Positions 1 through 7,041 of a DNA stretch of 64,000 nt are shown one piece after another. A program made the position numbers and the translations under genes. The DNA lies in assembly GCF_013364195.1 (NCBI RefSeq), contig NZ_CP054918.1:6995001-7059000 (forward strand), in the 5' to 3' direction. Origin of the DNA: Streptomyces sp. NA04227. GTDB taxonomy: Bacteria; Actinomycetota; Actinomycetes; Streptomycetales; Streptomycetaceae. The first letter of the stretch is position 1, and every line of letters starts with the position of its first letter. The notes beneath the pieces were generated by a model, which ran no database searches, had not been told where the DNA came from, and saw only the letters and a program-made list of their open reading frames with translations.

Positions 1-239
1 AGCTGATCCAGGTCTTCGTCGTCCAGCACCATCATCCCGACGACCGAGCCGCCGACCGTCGCCACCCACGTCTCCTGGTGAGGCACCACCACCTCCCGGA
101 ACCAGGACCGGACCTGGTCGTCGGTATGGGCTCGGTGCACGCTCGGAAGCGCCGCCGTGTAGGAACGCAGCCACACCTCGGCCACCGCGGCGGCATCGGA
201 GTCAACCGCACGGCGGACGACGAAGTTCTTGATCTCCAC
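1..239 (-). CDS. GNAT-family N-acetyltransferase, 3' end outside window
   Basis: The frame opens with GTG at 239 and runs leftward off the window edge, giving about 79 residues of the N-terminal half. It begins VEIKNFVVRRAVDSDAAAVA and continues with a VWLRSYTAALPSV segment, then VATVGGSVVGMMVLDDEDLD. This is the beta1-alpha1-beta2-beta3 start typical of acetyl-CoA-dependent acetyltransferases (an R-x-A-x-x-x-D-x-x-A-V start, then a 'vGfmvld' strand). The acetyl-CoA P-loop would lie beyond the edge, so substrate and completeness cannot be judged. Confidence 0.7.
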   Translation of the reverse strand, partial: MEIKNFVVRRAVDSDAAAVAEVWLRSYTAALPSVHRAHTDDQVRSWFREVVVPHQETWVATVGGSVVGMMVLDDEDLDQ

Positions 240-408
240 AGCGACGCATGCTCGCAGACATCCGACGTGGCCGCATGCGAGTTCTCACCACCCCAACGAC
301 CAGCCTGGCCGGCAGTCAAACATCGTTCCAGCACTGGCTAGCATGAGCGGCGATCTTGGCCCCCGGCGGCCGTATCCCACCGCGGTCAGCCCGACCCGTA
401 GGAGAGAC

Positions 409-972
409 GTGGGCGTCACGGCGACACTGAGAAGCGTCACTGAGGAAGAACTGAAGCGCGCCAGGCGGGACCCCTCGTACGCGGCGCGTCTCATCGACGA
501 GGGCCCGGAGGGCGACGAGACGCCGCTCGACTCGCATCTCAGCGTCCAGCGCCGCACCTTCTCCATAGAGCGGTTCTCGCTCAACCTGTGGGAGGCACTG
601 GTCTGGGACGCACCCGTGAACGTCTTCATGGGCGGGGACCACGTCGGCCTGAACTGGGACTACGAAGACAAAGACGAAGACGATGACCGGGACGAGGACG
701 CCAAGGGCACGAATCACGACGACGAGGAGGACGACGAGGACAGCACGGCCATGGAACTCGATCCCGCGGATATGACCGAACTGGCCGACTGGCTGCGGGA
801 CATACGGTTCGCCGACGCGTGCGAGGGAAGCGGCGAGGCGTTCACCGTCCACGACGACGGCTTTGCCTACGACGACTACGGCTTCGTCGACGAGGACGAA
901 TTCAACGATTTCCGCACCTTCGTCCTCGCGGTGGCCGAACGCGGCGAGGGCGTGCTGTTCCACTTCGCCTGA
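409..972 (+). CDS. DUF1877-like protein with acidic insert
   Basis: This is a 187-residue cytosolic protein. The GTG at 409 is chosen because GGAG lies at 401-404 and similarity to DUF1877 begins there (VTEEELKRARRDPSYAARLI, then SIERFSLNLWEALVW). The family is common in actinobacteria and its function is unknown. Residues about 83-115 form a very acidic stretch, roughly twenty Asp/Glu, inserted where the family usually has a short loop (GLNWDYED...ELDPADM). The C-terminal half (DMTELADWLRDI ... FRTFVLAVAERGEGVLFHFA) is normal. It converges with the kinase gene that ends at 1141. Confidence 0.7.
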   Translation: MGVTATLRSVTEEELKRARRDPSYAARLIDEGPEGDETPLDSHLSVQRRTFSIERFSLNLWEALVWDAPVNVFMGGDHVGLNWDYEDKDEDDDRDEDAKGTNHDDEEDDEDSTAMELDPADMTELADWLRDIRFADACEGSGEAFTVHDDGFAYDDYGFVDEDEFNDFRTFVLAVAERGEGVLFHFA

Positions 973-996
973 GGGCCGTCCCCCCGCCGCTCAGGC
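967..996. terminator. Weak inverted repeat between convergent genes
   Basis: GCCTGAG at 967-973 pairs with CTCAGGC at 990-996 across a 16-nt GC-rich loop. It begins at the stop codon of the DUF1877-like gene. There is no U-run, so it is a weak terminator at best. Confidence 0.3.
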
Positions 997-1140
997 AGCA
1001 GCGCCGAGAATTGATCCCAGAGCGGTTCGGTCAGTCAGAACGGCAGCGCGGGCACAGGCCTCCTCGGTGATCACGGAGTGTCGTCCGTCCATGATCATCA
1101 AGATCTGCGCCCGCACACCGTGAACGTGCCTCAACTGCGC
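991..1140 (-). other. In-frame open extension after the kinase amber stop
   Basis: Directly after the TAG at 1141-1143 the kinase frame stays open for 49 more codons to a TGA at 991. The reading contains RAQILMIMDGRHSVITEEAC and has GC-rich third positions. It may be a decayed 3' domain or a separate small ORF. No family was recognised, and it could be chance in high-GC DNA. Confidence 0.2.
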
Positions 1141-1701
1141 CTATCTGTGCGAGCTCTGAGCGTCGGTCCGGTCCAACCACCCGGTGGCGCCCGTCACTTC
1201 GCGCGCTATGTCGACGACGGAGCGCCCGTCGGTCGCCACTCGCACGGCGTCCACAGGCGTCTGTTGGTCCAGGAGTCGCGCCTTTCTCGCGCTGCTCCGC
1301 AGCTCGTGCTCCAGCTCCGAGCCGAGCTCCCGGCCCGCCAGCCGTTCGCCGACGGTGGCGTCGGAGGCGGTGAGCAGCACCCGTACGACCTCGACGTCCG
1401 CGCCCATGACCCGCCGGAACATGTCCTCGGCCTCGGCCAGCACGCTCACGGTGTGCGTGTAAATGAGGCGCCGATAGCCGAGATCGGCGTAGTTCGACCA
1501 GACTGCCGCCAGATTGCGCTCGGCCAGCTTCCTGCGGCGTGGGTCTCCCTCCGGGGCCGGATGCGCCTGTGCCATGAAGTCTCCTTCGATGACGCAGTGG
1601 GGCACCCTGGCCGCGTTGAGAAGCGCCGAAACCTCCCAGCCGACCGTCGTCTTGCCGACCCCGGCCCGCCCACCGATGAGCAATACCTCTGCGTGCTTCA
1701 T
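1141..1701 (-). CDS. P-loop nucleoside/shikimate-kinase-like ATP-binding protein
   Basis: This 186-residue protein starts MKHAEVLLIGGRAGVGKTTV, so a Walker A motif (GGRAGVGKTT) lies at residues about 10-19. A VIEGDFMAQAHP segment follows, resembling the substrate-binding 'D' region of small kinases. Later come a YTHTVSVLAEAEDMF helix and an R-rich lid (LRSSARKARLL). The overall size and order fit AAA_17/AAA_33-type kinases, but the phosphate acceptor is unknown. The ATG at 1701 is preferred because the Walker strand follows at once; a GTG at 1707 is the alternative, and no clear ribosome site is visible. Confidence 0.65.
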   Translation of the reverse strand: MKHAEVLLIGGRAGVGKTTVGWEVSALLNAARVPHCVIEGDFMAQAHPAPEGDPRRRKLAERNLAAVWSNYADLGYRRLIYTHTVSVLAEAEDMFRRVMGADVEVVRVLLTASDATVGERLAGRELGSELEHELRSSARKARLLDQQTPVDAVRVATDGRSVVDIAREVTGATGWLDRTDAQSSHR

Positions 1702-1839
1702 GATCACAGCATGCCCGGCGGATCCGTGGTGTCGTCGAGCTGGGCCGGAACGGGAGCCATGCCGCGTACGTGACTTCGCCACCGTCCGCTCGCGGAACGC
1801 GGAACAAGGACACGCGAGGCCCTTGCCGCTCGACCTACC

Positions 1840-2376
1840 TCAAAGGCCTGCCCCCGGCGACTCGTCCCGTACGGACTTTTCGAGGAGCGTGAACGACTTG
1901 GGCGTACCGCCCGGCTGCGGCTTGCCTTCCTTGCGTCCCACAACTCGATAGCCGGCGTCGAGGTAGTACGCACTCAGGCGCGCGTTGGTGTCCAGGCAGT
2001 CCAGACGAACCAACGAGCGGCCCGCCTCGGCCACGCGTCGCTCCGCGACTCGCAGAAGTCGGCGCCCTGTCCCGAGCGGGACGTGTGCGCGGTCCACCAT
2101 CAGCCGGTGCACATAGCCCGCCGTCGGCGGCTGCGGCCCCCAGGCGTCCTCGTCCTCCCACCAGAGCTCCCAGGCCCCGACCACATGATCGGCAGCCTCC
2201 GCGAGCCACACCTCTCCGCTCTTCATGATCCGACGGAAGTGGTCCTCGCCCAGCTCACCGGGCTGCCACTGACCAGTGACGCCGTGGGCGAGCATCCAGC
2301 GGGCCGCATCGTCGCGCAGACGCACGACGGCGGCAAGATCCGCGTCGTCGGCGAGACGGAAGCGTAGATCGTTCAC
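1840..2376 (-). CDS. GNAT-family N-acetyltransferase
   Basis: This 178-residue protein has a complete GNAT fold. It begins with FRLADDADLAAVVRLRDDAA. The central strand is VWLAEAADHVVGAWELWWED. Motif A is YVHRLMVDRAHVPLGTGRRLLRVAERRVAEAG, where the usual Q/R-x-x-G-x-G/A acetyl-CoA loop reads PLGTGRRLL. The C-terminal half is LVRLDCLDTNARLSAYYLDAGYRVVG. The GTG at 2376 starts just before the first strand. It acetylates an unknown small molecule or amine. It lies alone between the kinase and the phosphotransferase genes, all on the minus strand. Confidence 0.8.
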   Translation of the reverse strand: MNDLRFRLADDADLAAVVRLRDDAARWMLAHGVTGQWQPGELGEDHFRRIMKSGEVWLAEAADHVVGAWELWWEDEDAWGPQPPTAGYVHRLMVDRAHVPLGTGRRLLRVAERRVAEAGRSLVRLDCLDTNARLSAYYLDAGYRVVGRKEGKPQPGGTPKSFTLLEKSVRDESPGAGL

Positions 2377-2500
2377 GCCGCGATCTTCGCACAGGCGTCC
2401 GACCCTGCATCGGTCGGCCGCAAGGGCTTCCCTGGAAAGCCACTTCCTTGGAAGGAGGAGGCCCACAGGTTGTCCTGGGTGATGCTCGGTCAGGCCCGCT

Positions 2501-3487
2501 CTAGAACGGATACCACCGCACCCCCGCGTCCCCCTCCCGCAACGACGCCACCCGCCGCCGGAACTCCGTGAGCGCCTTCGGATTGGTGGGCGCGTGCTGG
2601 GCCACCCACGCGCAGCTCGCCGTTTCGCGGGCGCCGCGCAACACCGCGCAGCCCTCCCACTCGCGCACCTCCCAGCCGTAGGTCTCGGTGAAGGAGTCGT
2701 ACTCCTCGGCGGGCAGTCCGTACCGGTCGCGGCTCAACGCCATGACGACCAGGTCGTGTTCGCGCAGATCGCTTGCGAAGGTCTCCAGGTCGACCAGTAC
2801 CGGGCCCTCGGGTCCTACGTGGACGTTGCGCGGCAGCGCGTCGCCGTGCACCGGGCCCGGTGGCAGCCTCGGTACCAACTGGGCCGCCTCCGCGGCGAAG
2901 TCGTCCCGCCGTTTGCGCAGATAGTCCGCGTCCTCGGGGTCGACAGCGGTGCCCGCGAGCCGCAGCCAGCGCTCGACTCCGGAGAGGAGATCGCGCGGCG
3001 GCAGGCCGAACTCCGGCTCGGGCAGGGCGTGTACGCGCCGCAGCAGGGCCGCGAGGTCGCGTGGTTGCGCCGGGCGTACGGACGGCGGCAGCCGGTGCCA
3101 GACCGTCACCGGGTGACCGTCGACCAGCCGCGCCGCGGGCTCGGCCGCCCGGACCGCGGGCACCTCGTGCTCCGCCAGCCAGCGGGCGACCCGTACCTCC
3201 CGCTCGGCGCGCGCGAGCAGTTCGGGATCCCGGCCGACCTTCACCACCAGATCACCCACCGCGAAGACGGCGTTCTCGCCGAGCGCGAGCAACCGTGCCT
3301 CGGCCGCGGGGCCGATCGGCGTTCCGCTCTCCGTGCCGGACCACCCGGAGCCCTCCGTGCCGGACCACCCGGAGCCCTCCGTGCCGGACCACCCGCCGTC
3401 CTTCGCGCCGGACCGCCCGCCGTCCTTCGCACCCGAGAACACCCCGGCCGCCGCCACCACCTCACGCGCCCGCTTCTCGTCCACCAC
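2501..3487 (-). CDS. Aminoglycoside phosphotransferase (APH)-family protein with N-terminal repeats
   Basis: This 328-residue protein carries an APH/choline-kinase fold: a nucleotide-binding lobe (AVFAVGDLVVKVGRDPELLARAEREVRVARWL), the catalytic Brenner motif HGDALPRN (about residue 195) and the metal-binding VLVDLETF. The family phosphorylates small molecules; clinically relevant resistance cannot be inferred. Residues about 19-53 consist of an eight-residue tandem repeat (G-T-E-G-S-G-W-S type) coded by a 24-bp DNA repeat, absent from ordinary family members. The GTG at 3487 follows GGAAGGG. It diverges from the sugar ABC operon. Confidence 0.75.
   Translation of the reverse strand: MVDEKRAREVVAAAGVFSGAKDGGRSGAKDGGWSGTEGSGWSGTEGSGWSGTESGTPIGPAAEARLLALGENAVFAVGDLVVKVGRDPELLARAEREVRVARWLAEHEVPAVRAAEPAARLVDGHPVTVWHRLPPSVRPAQPRDLAALLRRVHALPEPEFGLPPRDLLSGVERWLRLAGTAVDPEDADYLRKRRDDFAAEAAQLVPRLPPGPVHGDALPRNVHVGPEGPVLVDLETFASDLREHDLVVMALSRDRYGLPAEEYDSFTETYGWEVREWEGCAVLRGARETASCAWVAQHAPTNPKALTEFRRRVASLREGDAGVRWYPF
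3333..3428. repeat. 4 x 24-bp tandem repeat inside the APH-like gene
   Basis: Units lie at 3333-3356, 3357-3380, 3381-3404 and 3405-3428. The first two are identical and the last two differ by a few bases. The unit is a multiple of three, so the reading frame is kept and each copy adds eight residues. Confidence 0.9.
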
Positions 3488-3757
3488 CCGTCCCTTCCGT
3501 AACCGTCACTCGTCCCCCAGCTCTCTCCGCCGCCACCAAGTCTGGCACCCCCCTCCGACATTCCCCCTGGTCGTCGACCGCTCGGCCAGGTGTGCACGCC
3601 GCCTTGACGGCGGCCCGGTGGCTCAGCACGATGACCTGGGCCGTCGGAAGTGCGCGTTCCGGGGCGGCCGATCCCACCGGGCCCAGGCCCCAACTCCCGC
3701 CCGACTTACGGGAGATGGCGCCAGGACCTCAGGCCGCCGCCCGAAGGAGCCGTATCC

Positions 3758-4732
3758 GTGATCCCAGCGACCGCCGCCGAGCGGTCAGTACCCGAGAAAC
3801 GGCCACGCGCGAGAGGCGCCCGGGGGCGAGGCCCCCGAGGGCGAGGGGGCGGCGACTTCGGGGCCTGGTTCCTGGTCCTCCCCGCGCTGCTGCCGATCCT
3901 GGTGCTGAGCGTCGGCCCGATCGTCTACGGGATCAGCCTGGCCTTCACCGACGCACAGTCCGGACGGACCGAGGCCACCGAGTGGATCGGGCTGCTGAAC
4001 TTCCAGGACCTGATGCGGGACACCCTGTTCTGGGAGTCGTTCCGGATCGGGCTGGTGTGGGCGGTGGCGGTGACGGTGCCGCAGTTCCTGCTCGCGCTGG
4101 GGCTCGCGCTGCTGCTCAACGAGGAACTGCGGTTGCGCTGGCTGGCCAGGGCGTTGGCCATCGTTCCGTGGGCGATGCCGGAGATCGTGGTCGGCATCAT
4201 GTGGCGCCTGATCTACCAGCCGGACGCGGGCATCCTCAACGAGACCCTGCGCGACCTGCACCTCGGCAACGGCCACGACTGGCTGACCGGACTGGGCACC
4301 GCGCTGCCCGCCGTTGTCGTGGTGGGCATCTGGGCGGGCATGCCGCAGACCACGGTCGCCCTGCTCGCCGGACTCCAGAACACCCCGCGCGAACTCCACG
4401 AGGCGGCGGCCGTGGACGGGGCCGGGGCCTGGCGCCGCTTCCGCACCGTCACCTGGCCCGCGCTCAGACCCGTGGCCCTCGCGATCACCGCGCTCAACTT
4501 CATCTGGAACTTCAACTCCTTCGCCCTGGTCTACGTACTGACCAGCGGCGGCCCGGGCGGACGGACCCGGCTGCCCATGCTCTTCGCCTACGAAGAGGCC
4601 TTCCGCTACGGCCAGTACGGCTACGCGGCGGCGATGGGCTGTGCGATGGTCGCCGTGATATCGGTGCTCCTCGCCCTGCATCTGGTCGTACGGCTGCGAG
4701 GCGGCCAGGAGCGAGGAGGCGAGGCGCGATGA
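3758..4732 (+). CDS. Sugar ABC transporter permease, MalF type
   Basis: This 324-residue inner-membrane permease of the carbohydrate uptake 1 family has six predicted hydrophobic segments, starting FGAWFLVLPALLPILVLSVGP and ending AAAMGCAMVAVISVLLALHL. The cytoplasmic coupling (EAA) loop reads LHEAAAVDGAGAWRRFRTVTWPAL. The start is GTG 3758, with GAAGGAG 8 nt upstream at 3743-3749. Residues 1-30 are a basic leader rich in RGARGRGPRGRG. The stop overlaps the next ATG (ATGA at 4729-4732), so the two permeases are translationally coupled. No ATPase gene is present; such systems often share MsiK. Confidence 0.9.
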   Translation: MIPATAAERSVPEKRPRARGARGRGPRGRGGGDFGAWFLVLPALLPILVLSVGPIVYGISLAFTDAQSGRTEATEWIGLLNFQDLMRDTLFWESFRIGLVWAVAVTVPQFLLALGLALLLNEELRLRWLARALAIVPWAMPEIVVGIMWRLIYQPDAGILNETLRDLHLGNGHDWLTGLGTALPAVVVVGIWAGMPQTTVALLAGLQNTPRELHEAAAVDGAGAWRRFRTVTWPALRPVALAITALNFIWNFNSFALVYVLTSGGPGGRTRLPMLFAYEEAFRYGQYGYAAAMGCAMVAVISVLLALHLVVRLRGGQERGGEAR

Positions 4733-5643
4733 GCCCGCTGCTCACCGGCCGGAAGGCAGGCACCGGGCGGAAGGCAAGGACCGGCCGGGCCACCCACACC
4801 TCCCCGGCCACCCGTACTTCCCCGGCCACTCGGGCCGCCCAGTACGCCGCCCTGCTCGGCTACCTTGTCTTTCTGGCCGTGCCCTTCCTCTGGCTCCTCT
4901 CCACCGCCTTCAAACCCGCGCGCGAACTCGGCAGCCTGCACCCGACCTGGATCCCGAAGGATCCGACGCTGGAGAACTTCCGGCAGGCCTTCGACGAACA
5001 GCCGCTGCTCGACGCCGCGTGGAACTCCTTCGTCACCGCCGCCTCGGCCTCCGTCGTCGCGGTGCTGCTCGCCACGCCGCTGGCCTATACGATCGCCCGC
5101 CGCCGCACCCTGCTCAGCCGGCTCAGCACCGCCTGGGTGGTGATCAGCCAGGCGTTCCCGTTCGTGCTCCTGATCATCCCGCTGTTCCTGATCCTCAAGG
5201 AACTGCGACTGATCGACTCCAGGCCCGGCCTGATCATGGTCTACGTGGTCTGGGCGCTCCCGTTCGCACTGTGGATGCTGGTCGGATACGTGCGCGCCGT
5301 GCCGCCCGAGCTGGAGGAGGCGGCCGCCGTGGACGGTGCCGGACGGCTGCGGACCCTGGTCTTCGTCACGGCGCCGCTGCTCGCGCCCGGCATCGCGGCG
5401 ACCGCGCTGTTCGCCTTCGTCAGCGCCTGGAACGAGTTCTTCTTCGCCCTCGTCCTGCTCAAGTCACCGGAGAAACAGACCCTGCCCGTGGTGCTTACCC
5501 ACTTCCTCGGCGCCGAGGGCGCCGCCGACCTCGGCCCGCTCGCGGCCGCGGCCCTGCTCGCCACCCTGCCCTCGCTCGTCCTCTTCGCCTTCCTCCAGCG
5601 CCGCATCACCTCGGGCCTGCTCGCCGGGGCGGTGAAGAGCTGA
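4729..5643 (+). CDS. Sugar ABC transporter permease, MalG type
   Basis: This 304-residue membrane permease is the second channel subunit of the operon. It has hydrophobic segments from AALLGYLVFLAVPFLWLLSTAF onward and a coupling loop LEEAAAVDGAGRLRTLVFVTAPLLAPG. It ends RRITSGLLAGAVKS, typical of the family, where ...GLTAGAVKG is common. Residues 7-36 are an unusual hexapeptide repeat (GRKAGT, GRKART, GRATHT, SPATRT, SPATRA) ahead of the first membrane segment. It starts in the ATGA overlap with the upstream permease and its stop overlaps the ATG of the binding protein. Confidence 0.9.
   Translation: MSPLLTGRKAGTGRKARTGRATHTSPATRTSPATRAAQYAALLGYLVFLAVPFLWLLSTAFKPARELGSLHPTWIPKDPTLENFRQAFDEQPLLDAAWNSFVTAASASVVAVLLATPLAYTIARRRTLLSRLSTAWVVISQAFPFVLLIIPLFLILKELRLIDSRPGLIMVYVVWALPFALWMLVGYVRAVPPELEEAAAVDGAGRLRTLVFVTAPLLAPGIAATALFAFVSAWNEFFFALVLLKSPEKQTLPVVLTHFLGAEGAADLGPLAAAALLATLPSLVLFAFLQRRITSGLLAGAVKS
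4747..4836. repeat. 5 x 18-bp degenerate repeat in the MalG-type gene
   Basis: Five 18-bp units in frame, each coding six residues of the cytoplasmic N-terminal tail. The first two resemble each other most (GRKAGT/GRKART) and the last two resemble each other (SPATRT/SPATRA). Confidence 0.75.
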
Positions 5644-6950
5644 TGCCCCGCGACACCCGCGTACGGGGGAGGAGCCGCGCCCTCGCGGCCGTACTGCTGG
5701 CTCTCGCCCTCCTGTTGACGGCTTGCACCGCGGAGTCGGGCGACGGAAAGGGCCCCGTACGACTGCGCTTCCAGTCGCTGGCCTGGCAGCAGGAGTCGGT
5801 CGAGGTGAACCGGAAACTCGTCGACGAGTGGAACGCGGCCCACCCGGACGTACAGGTGGAGTACGTGCAGGGCAACTGGGACGGTGTCCACGACCAGTTG
5901 CTCACCTCGTTCGAGGGCGGCGAGGCGCCGGACATCATCCACGACGCCTCCGACGACCTCGCCGACTTCGCCTACGGCGGCTACCTCGCCGATCTGCGCG
6001 GCCTGCTGCCCGACCGGCTCAAGAAGGACATTCCGCGCCGCACTTGGGGCACGACCGAGTTCGGGGACGGCGTCTACGGTGTCCCCTTCCTCCAGGAACC
6101 CCGGGTCCTGATCGCCGACGCCGACCGGCTGCGTGAGTCCGGTGTACGGATCCCGACGCCCGAACGGCCTTGGAGCTGGCGGGAGTTCGGGCAGGTCACC
6201 GAGCGGCTCAGCGGCAAGGGCCGGTACGGTGTGGCCTGGCCGCTCAAGGACCCCGTCTCCGCCACCCTCAACCTCTCGATGTCCGCGGGCGGCAAGCTGT
6301 TCCACCGCGGCGCGGACGGCAAGGTGGACATCCGCTTCGGGGCCGGGGACGCGGTCATGCCGCGCACCGTCCGCGACCAGGTCAACAAGGACCGCAGCGC
6401 GGCCCGTACGACACTCGGTATGTCCGCGTCGGAGACACTGCCCGGGCTGTTCGGCGGCAAGTACGCCATGGTGCCGCTCGGGTTCTCCTTCCGGCAGCAG
6501 GTCGTCCAGCAGGCGCCGAAGGGATTCGACTGGCAGGTGCTGCCCGCACCGGCGGGCAGTGAGGGGCTCACCCAGGGCGTCAGCCCGCAGACGCTGTCGA
6601 TCGCCGAGGACAGTCCGCACAAGAAGGAGGCGATGGCCTTCATCGACTTCCTGCTCCGGCCCGCCAACATGGTCCGACTTGCCCTCGGCGACTGGATGTT
6701 GCCGACCGGCACGCAGGCGCTCGCGGACCCCGCCCTGCACACCACCGAACACGACTGGGCCACCGGCACCGCACTGGCCCGGCACCTCAGCCCCGCCCCC
6801 GCGCAGACGGTGCGCGGCTATCCGGAGTGGAAGGACAAGATCGCCACCCCGGCCCTCCAGGAGTTCTACAGCGGCGCCATCGGCCTGCGCGAGTTGCGCG
6901 GGCGGCTGGAGGAGGACGGGAATCTGGTGCTCGCCCGGTACCAGCGCTGA
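5643..6950 (+). CDS. Extracellular sugar-binding lipoprotein
   Basis: This 435-residue family-1 solute-binding protein has a signal peptide with an n-region rich in Arg, an ALAAVLLALALLL core and a lipobox LTAC, so Cys at about residue 26 would be lipidated. The mature protein has the SBP_bac_1 pattern: VRLRFQSLAWQQESVEVNRK, the hinge GVPFLQEPRVLIADADRL, SMSAGGKLFHRGADG and a C-terminal MAFIDFLLRPANMVRLALGDWMLPTG. It overlaps the upstream permease stop by one base (TGATG). The order permease-permease-binding protein is the reverse of the 14.9-18 kb cluster. The ligand is unknown; there is no adjacent hydrolase or regulator. Confidence 0.88.
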   Translation: MPRDTRVRGRSRALAAVLLALALLLTACTAESGDGKGPVRLRFQSLAWQQESVEVNRKLVDEWNAAHPDVQVEYVQGNWDGVHDQLLTSFEGGEAPDIIHDASDDLADFAYGGYLADLRGLLPDRLKKDIPRRTWGTTEFGDGVYGVPFLQEPRVLIADADRLRESGVRIPTPERPWSWREFGQVTERLSGKGRYGVAWPLKDPVSATLNLSMSAGGKLFHRGADGKVDIRFGAGDAVMPRTVRDQVNKDRSAARTTLGMSASETLPGLFGGKYAMVPLGFSFRQQVVQQAPKGFDWQVLPAPAGSEGLTQGVSPQTLSIAEDSPHKKEAMAFIDFLLRPANMVRLALGDWMLPTGTQALADPALHTTEHDWATGTALARHLSPAPAQTVRGYPEWKDKIATPALQEFYSGAIGLRELRGRLEEDGNLVLARYQR

Positions 6951-7004
6951 GCGGGCGCCGGGACCGGGCAGCACAACCGGGCCTCGTAGCAGGGCAGTTG
7001 GCCT

Positions 7005-7030
7005 CGGTCCGCGCGGGTGACGTCGGACCG
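7005..7030. terminator. Inverted repeat between convergent genes
   Basis: CGGTCCG at 7005-7011 pairs with CGGACCG at 7024-7030, loop 12 nt, between the stops at 6950 and 7042. No U-tract. Confidence 0.4.
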
Positions 7031-7041
7031 GGCCGACGAGC

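Noticed and set aside
2773..4728. Pro/Arg-rich open frame on the plus strand before the MalG gene
   Set aside because: Out-of-frame reading of the APH-like and MalF-type genes; only the part after 4729 is real.
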